Below are positions 29,926-41,303 of a DNA stretch of 64,000 nt, piece by piece. The notes beneath the pieces were generated by a model. That model was not told the origin of the DNA and ran no database searches. It saw only the letters and a list, made by a program, of their open reading frames with translations. The stretch is taken from NCBI GenBank assembly GCA_947471745.1, contig CANJKZ010000922.1, positions 3,719,001 to 3,783,000 of the forward strand, written 5' to 3'. Positions within the stretch are counted from its first letter, which is position 1; each line of letters starts with the position of its first letter. The stretch comes from Closterium sp. Naga37s-1 (taxonomy: Eukaryota; Streptophyta; Zygnematophyceae; Desmidiales; Closteriaceae). A program made the position numbers and the translations under genes.

Positions 29926-31937
29926 CGAAATCGCAAAAAATACAACACTTGGTACCTTGATAGCTGCTACGGACAACACATGGTGGGATCACCAACGTTT
30001 AACAGCAACTCAAAACACATGCGACGACCATGCGAAATCACCGTCGCCAACAACGGACGCCTCCAGGCTTACGACATAGGAGAAATCTGTCTTGAAGCCG
30101 AAGACACTCGCTTCACCATTCACATCAGCGACGTGCTGGTTGTTCCTGATCTGCAGTACAACCTAGTTTCTTCGGCACAGCTCATGCGGTGCGGAGTCGA
30201 CATTCGCAGCAACAGCCAAGACGAGACCTTTGAACTGTATTATAAAAACACTTAAATCGGCAAGGCTGGCGATGATGACGGGGTCTTCGTCTTAAATTTC
30301 TCGGCTCAAGGCACCACTGGCGATTCTGCACGAACGCTTCTTCTGAAGACAACTCCCACAGAGCCGTTGGCTTGGTCACACCCCGACGAGATGGATCTTG
30401 AAGGACCCGCTTCGGATGGTCTTCTACGAACGCGCGCCGTCCCAACCACCTCAACCTCCAATACAGGCGATACTGGACCTGCAACAATGGAAGAGGAAGC
30501 AGAGAGTAGCAAGTCAGCACCTGCTGCACCAGACAATGAAGAACGCACAACAACCCCAATGACTGGAACCGATTGGGGAGATCCCGGTCCCGCAGTCAGC
30601 CCGTGGGGAGAAATCCTAACACCCAAAGAAGCGGCCACGATCGGCGGCGGCTGGGGAGACATCGGCGCTACTGGCGGAGCTGGCTGGGGACAGCCAACTC
30701 CCGCCTACCCTGAAGCTCCAGGACTCCCTCCTGCGGATGTTGCGGCTATTGATCCTTACTGGGCAACCCGCGGTACCAGCTGGGGCGGACCTCCTCTTCC
30801 AGACCAATACGCTACCGACATACCAGAACACGTGCAAGAATTAGAAGAAGAAGAAGTGACCTACGAGTTCTTCAGTAAAGCAGCAGAACTTCCCGAACCT
30901 ACCGAGGAAGCGCTGCCGCCAGAACAAGGAACACAGCTGATCTCGGTCACCGGCGGCGAATACCTTTATCATCGTGTCCCGATGGAAGGACTTCCCACAT
31001 CTGAGTGGCCCGAAGCGGCGTCCTTCCCGCAACTGCTCATCAACGACGACGAAGTACATTCTCGCGACACGGATGACATCGCCAAATTCCCAAAAGAGGT
31101 CCTGGAGCACCTTTCCGCTCGAGCCTTCGCAGCAGACGCCGATGCCGCCGCCGACAAGGGACCTGAAAAGAAGCAGAACGACGAAGCACAAAGGCACAAA
31201 TATTATCAGAAGACTATCGGATATCGTGCGGAACCAGAAACATGGCATCAGCGACTCGGGCACCCCTCACACACCATGCTCAAGAACTCCCTCAGGGCCG
31301 GTGTTTTCGACGACGACGCACTACTTCTTCCTCGAGGAGGATCTCTCACAGCAGAATCAGTTGATCCACCATGCACCGTGTGCCCGACTGCATCACTCGC
31401 CCACAAGCCATTTCCCGACTTACCTCCTGGCTACGAACGCTACAAGCCGCTCGATAAAGTCTACAACGACTTCATGATTCTCAGTCAAGAAGGGCTCGAC
31501 GGCGAGTACTACACGCTTACCTTTATCGACGCATGCACGCGCTACGTGTGGGACATCAACACCGACTGCCGCTCCCTAGCCTTCGAGTGCTTCGTGGCAT
31601 GGATGAAACAGGCTGAACGTCAATCTAGACTGAAGCTGAAAACCTACTAGACAAACGGGGGTTTGGAGTTCTTCTCAACAGAGTTCAAAGAACTCTTAAA
31701 GCAGAAGAGGATTGAGCACCTGGTGTCCCTGCCATACGCTCACGAGCAGTAAGGAGTCGCAGAACGGGCGAACAGGAGCCTCGCCACCAGGATGAGGGCC
31801 CTGATGAAGTAGTCAGCCGTCCCTACCAAGTACTGGCCATTTGCGATGAACCACGCCGTCCGGGTGCACAACTTGCTGTCGACCCGAAGCCTCGAGAACA
31901 ACAACTCTCCCTACAGGGCTTGGACAGGCAGAAAGGC
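29926..31937 (+). pseudogene. Copia F protease and integrase remnant
   Basis: Same frame as gag. Protease WYLDSCYGQHMVGS is at about 29952; the usual Asp-Ser-Gly reads Asp-Ser-Cys, so activity is doubtful. VLVVPDLQYNLVSSAQL follows. Stops are TAA at 30253, TAG at 31648, TAA at 31750 and TAG at 31810. Between them lie an acidic, tryptophan/glycine-rich spacer (30400-31050), pre-integrase WHQRLGHPS, a CTVC half-site, the core TLTFIDACTRYVW, an altered NGGLEFF, and GVAERANRSLATRMRA. It ends by fusion to copia G. Confidence 0.82.
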
Positions 31938-32170
31938 AAGGTCAGGTCGAGTGCAGGTCATTAGGTACATGAGGCAGCCCATATGCTCTAGATACGAGCC
32001 ACTCGGCTCTACGGACTCGTCCGAAGGTGGAGCTGAGAGCGAGTGACCGGTAGGCAGAGGAGTGGACTGTGGCGAGGAGTACCGGAAGTCGAAGCACTGA
32101 AAGACCTGATGCACCATGTGTGACTGAGTCAGGGTAATGGTGCGCCGTGCTCTGTCCCAGGTGATCTGCA
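31938..32170 (-). pseudogene. Copia G reverse transcriptase, C-terminal fragment
   Basis: The minus strand reads ITWDRARRTITLTQSHMV ... GCLMYLMTCTRPDLA, the RT connection region after YLGLQ. It continues from 38131 once D is discounted. Confidence 0.85.
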
Positions 32171-32301
32171 TGTCAAAATGTTATATAGCTTATATTGTGT
32201 AGGCTTTAGTGGGGTAGCCCATAAGGGGTACAACCCAATTAGGGTTAGTACTTGTACCCAACTGTTTCATAGTTTATTCATCCTCGTTCATTATTCTGAC
32301 A
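32171..32301 (+). repeat. 5' LTR of copia D (131 bp)
   Basis: TGTCAAAATGTTATATAGC ... ATTATTCTGACA with the shared core TAGGCTTTAGTGGGGTA and GGGGTACAACCC. Confidence 0.9.
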
Positions 32302-32355
32302 TGGTTTCAGAGCAGGTCCTCCGCTAGGACCAATTTTTCTCCTTGGGCCCACCAC
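32302..32355 (+). promoter_or_regulatory. PBS, conserved hairpin and GGGCCCACCAC box of D
   Basis: PBS TGGTTTCAGAGCAGG. Hairpin GGTCCT (32315-32320) and AGGACC (32326-32331) with loop CCGCT. A T-rich stretch follows, then GGGCCCACCAC (32345-32355). Both hairpin arms differ from those of B1 yet still pair. Confidence 0.7.
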
Positions 32356-33364
32356 AGCGCTACCCCGCTAGCTGCCCTCTGCAGCCCTCGTGCTGCCCCT
32401 GCTGCCCGTCGCGACCAGTCGACCCTAGGCCCGTCGCCCTAGGTCCTCGCCCCGGCCCGTTGCCCCGGCCCGTCGACCCCGGACCCGTCGCCCTAGGCCC
32501 GTCGCCCCGGCCCCGAGGCCCGTCGCCCGTCGACCCCCCCCTAGGCCCCGACCCCCGTTGCCCGTCGCGGCCCGTCGCTCCTAGCCTAGGCTCCAGCCCC
32601 GCGGCCCGTCGCCCCTAGCCTAGGCCCCGGCCCCGCGGCCCGTTGCCCGTCGACCCCCCCCTAGGCCCGACCGTCGCCCGTCGCCCCTGGCCCCGCGGCC
32701 CGTCGCCCCTAGCCTAGGCCCCGGCCCCGCGGCCCTTCGCCCGTCGACCCTAACCTAGGCCCCGGCCCCTCGGCCCGTCGCCCGTCGACCCCCCCGTGGC
32801 CCCGCGACCCGTCGTCCCTAGCCTAGGCTCTGGCTCCGAGGCCCGTCGCCCGTCGACCCCCCTAGGCCCGGCCGTAGCCCGTCGCCCCTGGCCCCGCGGC
32901 CCGTCGCCCCTAGGCCCCGTGGCCAGTCGCCCCTAGGCCCTTCGGCTCGACCCCCTACCCCCCCCTAGGCTCCGGCCCGTCGCTCTCGGCCCCGCGGCCC
33001 GTCACTCCAGGCCCCAGGCCCCGCGGCCCAACGCCCCTAGGACCCAGGCCCCTCGGCCCCTTTGTTCCTGGCCCCGCGGCCCGACGTCCCTAGGCCCCCG
33101 GCCCCTCGGCCCCCCTTTGTACCTGGCCCCGCGGCCCGTCCCCTTTGTTCCTGGCCCCGCGGCCCAACGCCCCTAGGCCCCACGTCTCTCTGCCCCTTCG
33201 TTCCTGGCCCCGCGGCTCGACGCCCCTAGGCCCCCGGCCCCTCGGCCCCTACTACTGCTGCTGCGGCTACTGCTACTACTGCTGCTACTGCTACTACTGC
33301 TGCTGCTACTACTACTGCTGCTACTGCTGCTGCTGCTACTACTGCTCCTGCGTGCTGTGCCACC
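32356..33364 (+). repeat. GC-rich leader of copia D ending in a CTG/CTA repeat
   Basis: Degenerate CCCGTCGCCCCTAGCC repeats over about 0.9 kb, then (CTRCTG)n at 33247-33350 directly before the gag ATG. Similar CTG-type tracts precede gag in H and I. No gene. Confidence 0.7.
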
Positions 33365-34075
33365 ATGGATTCGCTTCGAGTCCTCGCGTTCAATCATGAG
33401 GGCAGACCGATTCTGTTTGACACGTGGCTCGATGACCTGCAGCTGTACCTACTGAGCAATTCTAAGGACAGTGTTTCGCTGTTTGACCTCGCGTCAGGCG
33501 CCGCTCCTGCCCCTCCCGCCACAGCTGACAGTGCGACTCGCTCTCAGTGGCTTACTCACGACGCTGCTACTCGCTTAGCCATTCGCAACCACCTGCCGTT
33601 AGCCGAATGCGCTCACTTCGGACAGCACAGGACGGCACAGACCCTGTACGACGCTGTAGTCTCTCGCTACTCCTCGCCTGCCACTGCTGCTCTAGGCCTG
33701 CTGCTACTGCCCTACCTGTTCCCCGAGCTGTCAGCCTTTGCCACAGTAGAGGACCTTGTGTCCCACCTGCGCACTAGCGACGCTCGCTACCGCGCTATCG
33801 TCCCTGCTGAGTTCCTTGACAGGAACCAGCCCCCGATGTTCATCACCCTCTGCTTCATAGTCACCCACCTCCCTGACTCGCTTCGCTCTGTCAGGGACCA
33901 CTTTCTCTCACTTGACCCCACCTCCCTCATTGTTGAGCTACACGAGGAGCACCTTCTCGCAGCTAAGACTAGTGCAGTTGCTATAGGTGCTGCTCGTGGC
34001 ACTCCGCGCCCGCCCTTCTTTGAGGGGTGCTCCCCCTCCCCCCTTGCCCCCACCTACGCCTCTTCTGCTGCTGCA
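33365..34075 (+). pseudogene. Copia D gag, N-terminal part
   Basis: MDSLRVLAFNHEGRPILFD opens the short-LTR copia gag with YSSPATAALGLLLLPYLFPE and MFITLCFIVTHLPDSL. It stays open to YASSAAA and then runs into the internal LTR at 34076, so the poly-glycine tract, zinc-like motif and protease are absent. Confidence 0.87.
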
Positions 34076-34206
34076 TGTCAAAATGTTATATAGCTTATAT
34101 TGTGTAGGCTATAGTGGGGTAGCTCATAAGGGGTACAACCCAATTTGGGATAGTACTTGTACCCAACTCTTTGCTAGTTCATTCATTCTCGTTCATTATT
34201 CTGACA
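34076..34206 (+). repeat. Internal third LTR of copia D (131 bp)
   Basis: A complete LTR, TGTCAAAATG to TTCTGACA, preceded by CTGCA (gag sequence) and followed by TGGTTTC of a PBS, then pol. No matching duplication follows it. It has ATTTGGGATAG where the outer LTRs have ATTAGGGTTAG. Confidence 0.92.
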
Positions 34207-37200
34207 TGGTTTCTGCTGGTTGTTGACAACTACACGCGGTACACCACGGTCTTCCCCTTGCGCAGCAAGGTGGAGGTCCCTAATGTCTTGATCCCTTGGA
34301 TCCGCGCAGTCCATCTCCAGCTCCGCGAGCGGTTCAGTGCGGACCTTCCTGTCCTGCGTTTGCACTCTGACAGAGGTGGTGCGTTCTCCTCCGACCTCCT
34401 GCGGGACTTTTGTCGTGGGGAGGGCATTCTCCAGTCGTTCACGCTTCCGGACTCCCCTCGGCAAAATGGGATTGCTGAGCGCCGCATTGGCTTAGTCATG
34501 GAGGTCGCTCGTACCTCCATGATCCATGCGGCTGCTCCCCATTTTCTGTGGCCGTTTGCAGTCCGGTACGCTGCGCATCGGCTCAACCTCTGGCCCCATG
34601 TCTCCTTGCCGGAGACCTTGCCCACACTGCGTTGGACGGGGAAGGTTGGCGATGCGTCAGTGTTCCGGGTCTGGGGTTCTCGTGCCTTTGTCCGCGATAC
34701 GTCCGCGGACAAGCTCTCCGCCCGCGCCTGTCCTTGCGTCTTTCTTGGCTTTGTCCCTGACGCGCCTGGCTGGCAGTTTTACCACCCTACCTCGCGCCGT
34801 GTCCTCCCCTCTCAGGACGTCACGTTTGACGAGTCGGTTCCCTTTTACCGTCTCTTCCCCTACCGCTCTGCCCCTCTCCCTCCCCCGCCGCTCTTCCTTG
34901 CTCCAGGTCCCCCTCCGGTAGACCCCCTCCCTCCTCACGGTCCGCCTCCCTCAGGTGTCTCTCAGGTAGACCCGCCCCCTGGTGCTGTGCCTGGTGAGGT
35001 AGCTGTAGACTCAGGTGCTGCTAGAGATACTGCGTCTGGGGTTGCTGAGCCTGGGGGTGCTGAGACTTGGGGTGCTGAGCCTGGGGGTGCTGAGACAGGG
35101 GGTGCTGAGCCTGAGGGTGTTGAGCCTGGGGGTGCTGAGTCGGAGGGTGCTGCTTCGTCTGGAGGTTCTGCTGGTGCTTCACCGAGACTGTCTCCGCAGC
35201 AGCTGCGTGAGTGGCTTGTTCGGCGTGCACGCCTTCGGAGTGGAGCTATCGGAGCTGGAGGTGCTGGAGCCTCTGGAGCTGGAGGTGCTGGAGTTACTGC
35301 TGGAGCTGGTGTTCCTGGAGGTACTGCGGCTACTGGTCCTGGAGGTTCTCGTACCCGGGGTACTGGAGCTGCCGGGACTGGTGGTGCTGGGGGCGCTGGA
35401 GCTGGAGACCCTACGGAGTCTGGAGCCGCTGGAGCTGGAGGCTCTGGCGCTGGTGGCGCTGGAGCTGGAGGAGCTAGAGTTGGAGACATTGTCACAGGAG
35501 GCGCTGGAGCTGGAGGTGCTGGAGCTGTTGACCCTGGCGGCACTGTGCGGCCCGACCGTACTTTTTTTCCCTCCTTCAGCAGGTTCTTGGTGTCCCGTCT
35601 TCTACTGCCCTTACTCCTCCCTTACTGTGTCCACCGCCTGACCAGTCGCAGCCGCCGTTACAGCCAGCCTCGCCACTGCCTGCTCCCTCTCCTTACACTA
35701 AGCAGTCCGGCAGTCTTACAGAGCGTCGTGAGCCTGCGTCTCGTCCTGTCTCGCCTGTTCGCACTACTCGTCGCGCTCTTCATTCGCGACCTCCTCCTGC
35801 CCCAGCACGCACACTATGGCACTCCGTCCTTCCTCTGTTCCACTGCGTGTTCCTCTGCCTGCTCCTCCGGAGTCCTCTCTTCCTGAGGTCCCTGACCCTG
35901 AGTCTGACCGCGCTCGTGCTGCCAGTCCCACTGTCTCTCGTCTCCTCGCCACTGCTGTCACTAACCCTTCTTTTGAGTCTGCTGCTGTGTCTGCTCTCGT
36001 TCCTGAGCTGCTTGACTTTGCTGCTGCCTGCCGTCTAGACTACGCCACTGCTCTAGTTGCTGAGTCTGCGTCTGCCAGTCCTCCATCCGTCCGGGGTTAG
36101 TGTGCTTTTGGCACGGACGTCCTTGAGGAGAGGCAAGAGGACTTTGAGTGTCTTGCAGCTGCTGTACCTCGTTTTGCTTCCATGCTGCTTGCCCCTGAGG
36201 GAGACCCGGATGCACCAGACATCCCGACCCCGCGCTCTTACGCAGAGGCGATTACGGGTCCCTACTCCTCTCATTGGCAGGCAGCCATGGATTCCGAGAT
36301 GGCATCCTGGAAGTCCATAGGCACCTACGTCGACGAGGTTCCCCCACCTGGGGCAAACATAGTCGATGGCATGTGGATTTTCAGGGTGAAGCGGCCGCCG
36401 GGTTCTCCGCCTGCCTTCAAGGTGCATTACGTTGCTCGAGGCTTCAGTCAGCGACAGGGGGTTGACTAATTCCAGACCTTCTCCCCCACCACGAAGATGA
36501 CTACTCTTCGGGTGTTGCTGCACGTCACTGCTCAGCGTGACTACGAGTTGCACTCTCTGGACTTCAGCACAGCTTTCCTGTAGGGCAGCCTGCACGAGGA
36601 GATCTGGCAGCGCCGCCCACCTGGCTTCACTGGGTCGTTTCCTGCAGGTACCCAGTGGAGCCTCCGTCGGCCAGTCTACGGTCTCCGCCAGGCGCCTCGT
36701 GAGTGGCACGACACACTGAGGACTACACTTGCGGTTCTTGGGTTTGCTCATTCCACTGCTGACCCGTCGCTGTTTCTACGCACCGACACCTCGCTGCCGC
36801 CGTTCTACGTCCTCGTGTACGTCGACGACCTCGTCTTTGCCATTGCTGACACTGAGGCACCGACCCTTGTGAAGTCGGAGCTGCAGAAGAGACACACCTG
36901 CACTAACGTGGGTGAACCGCGCAGCTATCTTGGCTTGCAGATCACCCGGGACAGAGCACGGCACACCATCACCCTGACTCAGTCACACATGGTGCACCAG
37001 GTCCTTCAGCGTTTCGGCTTCTAGTTCTTCTTGCCACAGCTCACTCCTCTGTCTACCAGCCACTCGCTCTCAGCTCCACCTTTGGACGAGTCCGTAGAGC
37101 CGAGTGGTCCGTACCCAGAGCTTGTGGGTTGCCTCATGTACCTGATGACGTGCACACGACCTGACCTCGCGTACCCTCTCAGCCTTCTGGCTCGCTACGT

Positions 37201-37789
37201 GGCTCCCGGTAGGCACCGAAAGGTGCACTGGGATGCTGCGAAGAGGGTACTGTGTTACCTGTGCAGTACTTCGGGCATGGGGCTCGTGCTTGGAGGACGG
37301 AGTCCAGTTGTCCTCACTGGTCACGCAGACGCTTCTTGGGTTGACGACGCGGTCGTCACAGGGTTACACCTTCAGCCTTGGCTTCGACTCTATTTCCTGG
37401 CAGTCTACCCGCTTGTCTTCGCTTCTCAGCTCCAGTTGTGAGGTTGAGATCTACGCCGGGGCCATGGCTGCACAGGAGCTACGCTGGCTCACCTACATGT
37501 TGAATCACTTGGGAGAGCAGCCTCGTTTGCCTCCAGTTCTGTACGTAGACAACAAGGCCATGACTGCCTTGTGTCAGGAGCACAGACTGGAGCACAGAAC
37601 GAAGCACATTGCTCTTCGATATTTCCTGCTCGAGAGTTGCAACAGCGTGGCCAGCTTTGTCTTGCGTACGTGGCCACTAGGGCCAACACTGCTGATATAT
37701 TCACCAAGGCACTTCCGCCTGGTGATCATCAGCGCTTCTCTACTGTGTTAGGCCTTGTGCCCACTCTGCCTCACTTGCTTACTGCATGA
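34207..37789 (+). pseudogene. Copia D pol remnant: integrase core to RNase H
   Basis: Starts at FLLVVDNYTRYTTVFPL in integrase, lacking the first catalytic Asp. LHSDRGGAF and NGIAERRIG follow; the former shows Gly-Ala in place of Gly-Glu. Next is the GGAEP-type linker with frame slips near 35550-35820, then RT. Stops: TAG about 36097, TAA 36467 (VDYF), TAG 36583 (FLQG) and TAG 37024. A deletion near 37350 shifts the RNase H frame. YVDD near 36818-36829 is intact. It ends at LPHLLTA. Confidence 0.85.
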
Positions 37790-38016
37790 CTTTGCTTGTA
37801 CTGTGATCTCTATATATGCCTGCATGCTTGCACTTGCTAGGGTATGATCACTGTATTGTTTGTTCTCTTTTATATAACTCTGCATGTGAACTGGCCTCGT
37901 GGCCCTTTGCTTGTGCTCGGACAATGTGGTGACTGTGTGATCCACCCTGAGCTTGCTTTGCTCTGCTTGACTGGTCTTGTGACCACTTGTTCTCGCCCAC
38001 TTTGCCTATGGGGGTG

Positions 38017-38126
38017 TGTCAAAATGTTATATAGCTTATATTGTGTAGGCTATAGTGGGGTAGCCCATAAGGGGTACAACCCAATTAGGGTTAGTACTTG
38101 TACCCAACTCGTTCATTATTCTGACA
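38017..38126 (+). repeat. 3' LTR of copia D (110 bp, internal deletion)
   Basis: Matches the 5' LTR but lacks about 21 bp between CCCAACTC and GTTCATTATT, consistent with slippage between TTCATT repeats. Followed by CTGCA. Confidence 0.88.
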
Positions 38127-38131
38127 CTGCA

Positions 38132-39830
38132 AGCCAAGATAGATGCGCAGCTCTCCCAAGCCAGTGCAGGTGTGTCTCTTCTGCAGCTCTGACTTCACAA
38201 GGGCTAGTCCCTCAGTGTCAGCAGTGGCTAAGACCAAGTCGTCGACGTACACGAGGACGTAGAACGGCGGCAGCAAGGTGTCGGTGCGTAGAAATAGCGA
38301 CGGGTCAGCAGTCGAAGGAGCAAAGAGCCGCAAGTGTAGTCGTAGAAAGAGCTGAAAGTGTAGTCATCAGTGTGTCGTGCCACTCGCGAGGCGCCTGGCG
38401 GAGACCGTAGACTAGCCGCCGAAGGCTCCACTGGGTACCTGCAGGAAACGACCCAGTGAAGCCAGGTCGGCGGCGCAGCCAGATCTCCTCGTGCATGCTG
38501 CCCTGCAGAAAAGCTGTGCTGAAGTCCAGGGAGTGCAGCTCGTAGTCATGCTGAGCTGCGACGTGCAGCAACACCCGAAGAGTGGTCATCTTTGGGGTAG
38601 GGGAGAAGGTATGGAAGAAGACAACTCCTTGTCACTGGCTGAAGCCTCGTGCAACGTAACGAGCCTTGAAGGCAGGTGGAGAACCCAGCGGCCGCTTCAC
38701 CCTGAAAATCCACATGCCATCGACTATGTTCGCCCCAGACAGGGGAACTGCGTCAACGTAGGTGCCTGTGGATTTCCAGGATGCCATCTCTGCGTCCATG
38801 GCTGTGTGCCACCGAGAGGAGTAGGGACCCGTAATCGCCTCTGCGTAAGAGTGCGGGGTCGGGATGTCTGGTGCCTCCGGGTCTCCCTCAAGGGCAAGCA
38901 GCATGGCCACGAGAGAAGGTACAGGAGCTGCAAGACACTCAAAGTCCTCCTGCCTGTCCTCAAGGATGTTCGTGCCAAGAGCACACTCACCCCCGACGGA
39001 CGGAGGACAGGCAGACCCAGACTCAGCAACAAGAGCATTAGCGTAGTCAAGACGACAAACTGCAGCAAAGTCAACAAGCTCAATGACTAGGGCAGACGCT
39101 GCAGCGGACTCGAAAGAAGGGACAGTGAGAACAGTAGCAAGAAGACGAGGGATAGTGGGACTGGCAGCACGGGCCAGGTCAAACTCAGGGTCCGGTCCGT
39201 CAGCCAGAGAGGACGCAGGAGGAGACGGCAGGGGGACACGCTATGGAACAGAGGAAGGACGAAGTTCCATATGGTGCGTGCCGGGGACAGGAGGAGGACG
39301 CGGACGCGGAACACGACGACCAGTGCAAACAGCGCGAACATGTGAGGCAGGACGAGATACAGGCTCACGATGCTCTTTAAGACCTCCGGTCTGCTCAGTG
39401 TAAGGAGAAGGAGCAGGCAGAGGGGAGGCTGGCTGTAACGGCGGCTGCGATTGGTCAGGCGATGGACACAGTAAGGGAGGAGTAAGGGGAGTAGAAGACG
39501 GGAGACCAAGAACCTGCTGAAATAGGGGAACGAAGTACGGTCGCGGCCGTCCAGTGTCTCCAGAACCAGCACCAATAGCACCAGCACCCCAGGGCCAGCG
39601 CCTCCAGCTCCGGTGTCTCCAGTACCTCCAGTGCCTCCAGCTCCAACTCCTGCAGCACCTCCAGCTCCATCAGCTCCAGTACCTCCAGTACAAGCACCTC
39701 CGGGACCAGCGGCACCAGTTACTCCAGCAGCTCCTGCTCCTGTGCTTCGAGCTCCTACTCCTGCAGCACCTACAGCTCTAGCAGCTCCAGTACCTCCAGT
39801 ACGATCACCTCCGGGACCAGCGGCTCCAGT
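38132..39830 (-). pseudogene. Copia G pol remnant: linker and reverse transcriptase
   Basis: Minus strand from the GAGAA-type linker (39830) through LDFSTAFLQG to YVDDLV and ELRIYLGLQ (38132). Contains TAG/TAA stops (for example near 39080) and a small duplication near 38340 (GTGTAGTC repeated). It resumes at 32170. Confidence 0.8.
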
Positions 39831-39962
39831 TGTCAAACTGATATATAGCTTACATTTGTGTAGGCTGTAGTGGGGTAGCCCATAAGGGGTACAACCTTAT
39901 TAGGGTTAGTACTTGTACCCAACTCTTTGCTAGTTCATTCATTCTCGTTCATTATTCTGACA
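39831..39962 (+). repeat. 5' LTR of copia H (132 bp)
   Basis: TGTCAAACTGATATATAGC to CATTATTCTGACA with core TAGGCTGTAGTGGGGTA and GGGGTACAACC. Confidence 0.9.
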
Positions 39963-41303
39963 TGGTTTCAGAGCAGGTCCCTTCTAGGACCGTTTTTTGG
40001 GCCCACCACCTGCTGCCCTGCTAGCCACCCTCGCAACCCGTAGGCCTCCCCTAGGCCTCGACCCATCGCCTCTAGCCCGGCCCCTTGGCCCCGTCGCCCC
40101 TAGCCACGGCCGCTTGGCCCCGTCGCCCCTAGCCGCGGCCCCTTGGCCCCGTCGCCCTGTCGCCCTAGCCTTGGCCCCTAGCGACCCGTCGCCCCGTCCC
40201 CCCGTCGCCCCTAGCCACGGCCCCTAGCGACCCGTCGCCCCGTCGCCCTAGCCTAGGACCCTAGCGACCCGTCGCCCCTAGCCGCGGCCCCTTGGCACCG
40301 TAGCCCCGTCGCCCTAGCCTCAGCCCCTCGCGACCCGTCGCCCCGTCGCCCCTAGCCGCAGCCCCTCGCAATCCGTCGCCCCGTCGCCCTAGCCTCGGCC
40401 CCTCGCGACCTGCCGCCCCTAGCCACGGCCCCTTGGCCCCGTCGCCCCGAGCCACGGCCCCCCGCGACCCGTTGCCCCGTCGCCCCTAGCCACGGACTCG
40501 TCGCCCAGTCGCCTCTTGCCTCGGCCCCACGGTCCCTCGCGACCCGTCGCCCCTAGCCGCGGCCCCGTCGCCCCTAGCCTCGGCCCCTCGCGACCCGTCG
40601 CCCCTAGCCGCGGCCCCGTTGCCCCGTCGCCCTAGCCTCGGCCCCTAGCGACCCCCTCGGCCCCTTGGCCCCTAGGCCTCAGGCCCCTCGGCCCCTAGCC
40701 TCGGCCCCTCGCCCCCCCCCCCCCCCCCCCCCCCCCCCCCCTTTTCGTGTTTGGCCCCTCGGCCCCTCTGCCCCTCGGCCCCTTGGCCCCTAGGCCCCAG
40801 GCCCCTCGGCCCCTTGGCCCCTCGGCCCCTTGCCCCCCCCCCCCCCTTCGTGTTTGGCCCCTCGGCCCCTAGACCCCAGTCCCCTCGGCCCCTAGCCTCG
40901 GCCCCTCGGCCCCCCCTCCCCTTCGTGTTTGGCCCCTCGGCCCCTAGGCCCCTCGGCCCCTAGGCCCCTCGGCCCCTCTGCCCCTCGGCCCCTTGGCCCC
41001 TAGGCCCCAGGCCCCTCGGCCCCTTGGCCCTTCGGCCCCTCACCCCCCCCCCCCCCCCCTTCGTGTTTGGCCCCTCGGCCCCTAGACCCCAGGCCCCTCG
41101 GCCCCTTCGTCCCTGGCCCCGCGGCCCCGTCCCCCCTATGCCCTCGGCTCCTCGGCCCCTTGGCCCCCTGGCCCCTAGGCCCCCGGCACCTTGGCCCCTT
41201 GGCCCCTAGGCCCCTCGGCCCCTCGGCCTCAGCTGCTGCTCTTACTACTGCTGCTGCTGCTACTGCTACTGCTGCCACTGCTGCTCCTGCGTACTGTGCC
41301 CCG
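39963..41303 (+). repeat. Leader of copia H with long poly-C runs
   Basis: PBS, hairpin and GGGCCCACCAC box, then CCGTCGCCCCTAGCC repeats. Several units contain CTTCGTGTTTGGCCCCTCGG, each preceded by a C run; the longest is 30 C at 40712-40741, others near 40832 and 41043. A CTGCTACTGC tract (41229-41280) precedes gag. No gene. Confidence 0.7.

Larger units (their letters stand above)
28643..31937 (+). mobile_element. Ty1/copia retrotransposon F, gag to integrase, truncated
   Basis: A copia lineage distinct from the others (CCHC gag, lower GC). A 110-bp leader precedes gag at 28753. One frame continues to about 31937 with six in-frame stops but no frameshift that I can find. The 5' LTR is replaced by copia E and the 3' half by copia G. 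The join to G occurs at a shared GCAAGG/GGTCAGGTCG sequence. Confidence 0.82.
32171..38126 (+). mobile_element. Ty1/copia retrotransposon D with an extra internal LTR
   Basis: Outer LTRs at 32171-32301 and 38017-38126, flanked by CTGCA (32166-32170 and 38127-38131). Inside, gag stops at 34075 and is followed by a third full LTR (34076-34206) with the first seven PBS bases. That joins straight into the integrase core, so the gag C-terminus and protease are lost. Pol has several stops and a deletion. The internal LTR differs from the 5' LTR at several positions, so it is not a simple recent duplication. Confidence 0.88.
31938..39830 (-). mobile_element. Ty1/copia G fragment (RT region), split by element D
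   Basis: Minus-strand pol pieces at 39830-38132 and 32170-31938 that join at CTGCA, the 5-bp target duplicated by D. In the intact relative B2 the same site reads GATCTGCAAGCC without a break. The 5' end is cut by the LTR of H at 39831 and the 3' end by the join to F, so both LTRs are missing. Confidence 0.85.
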
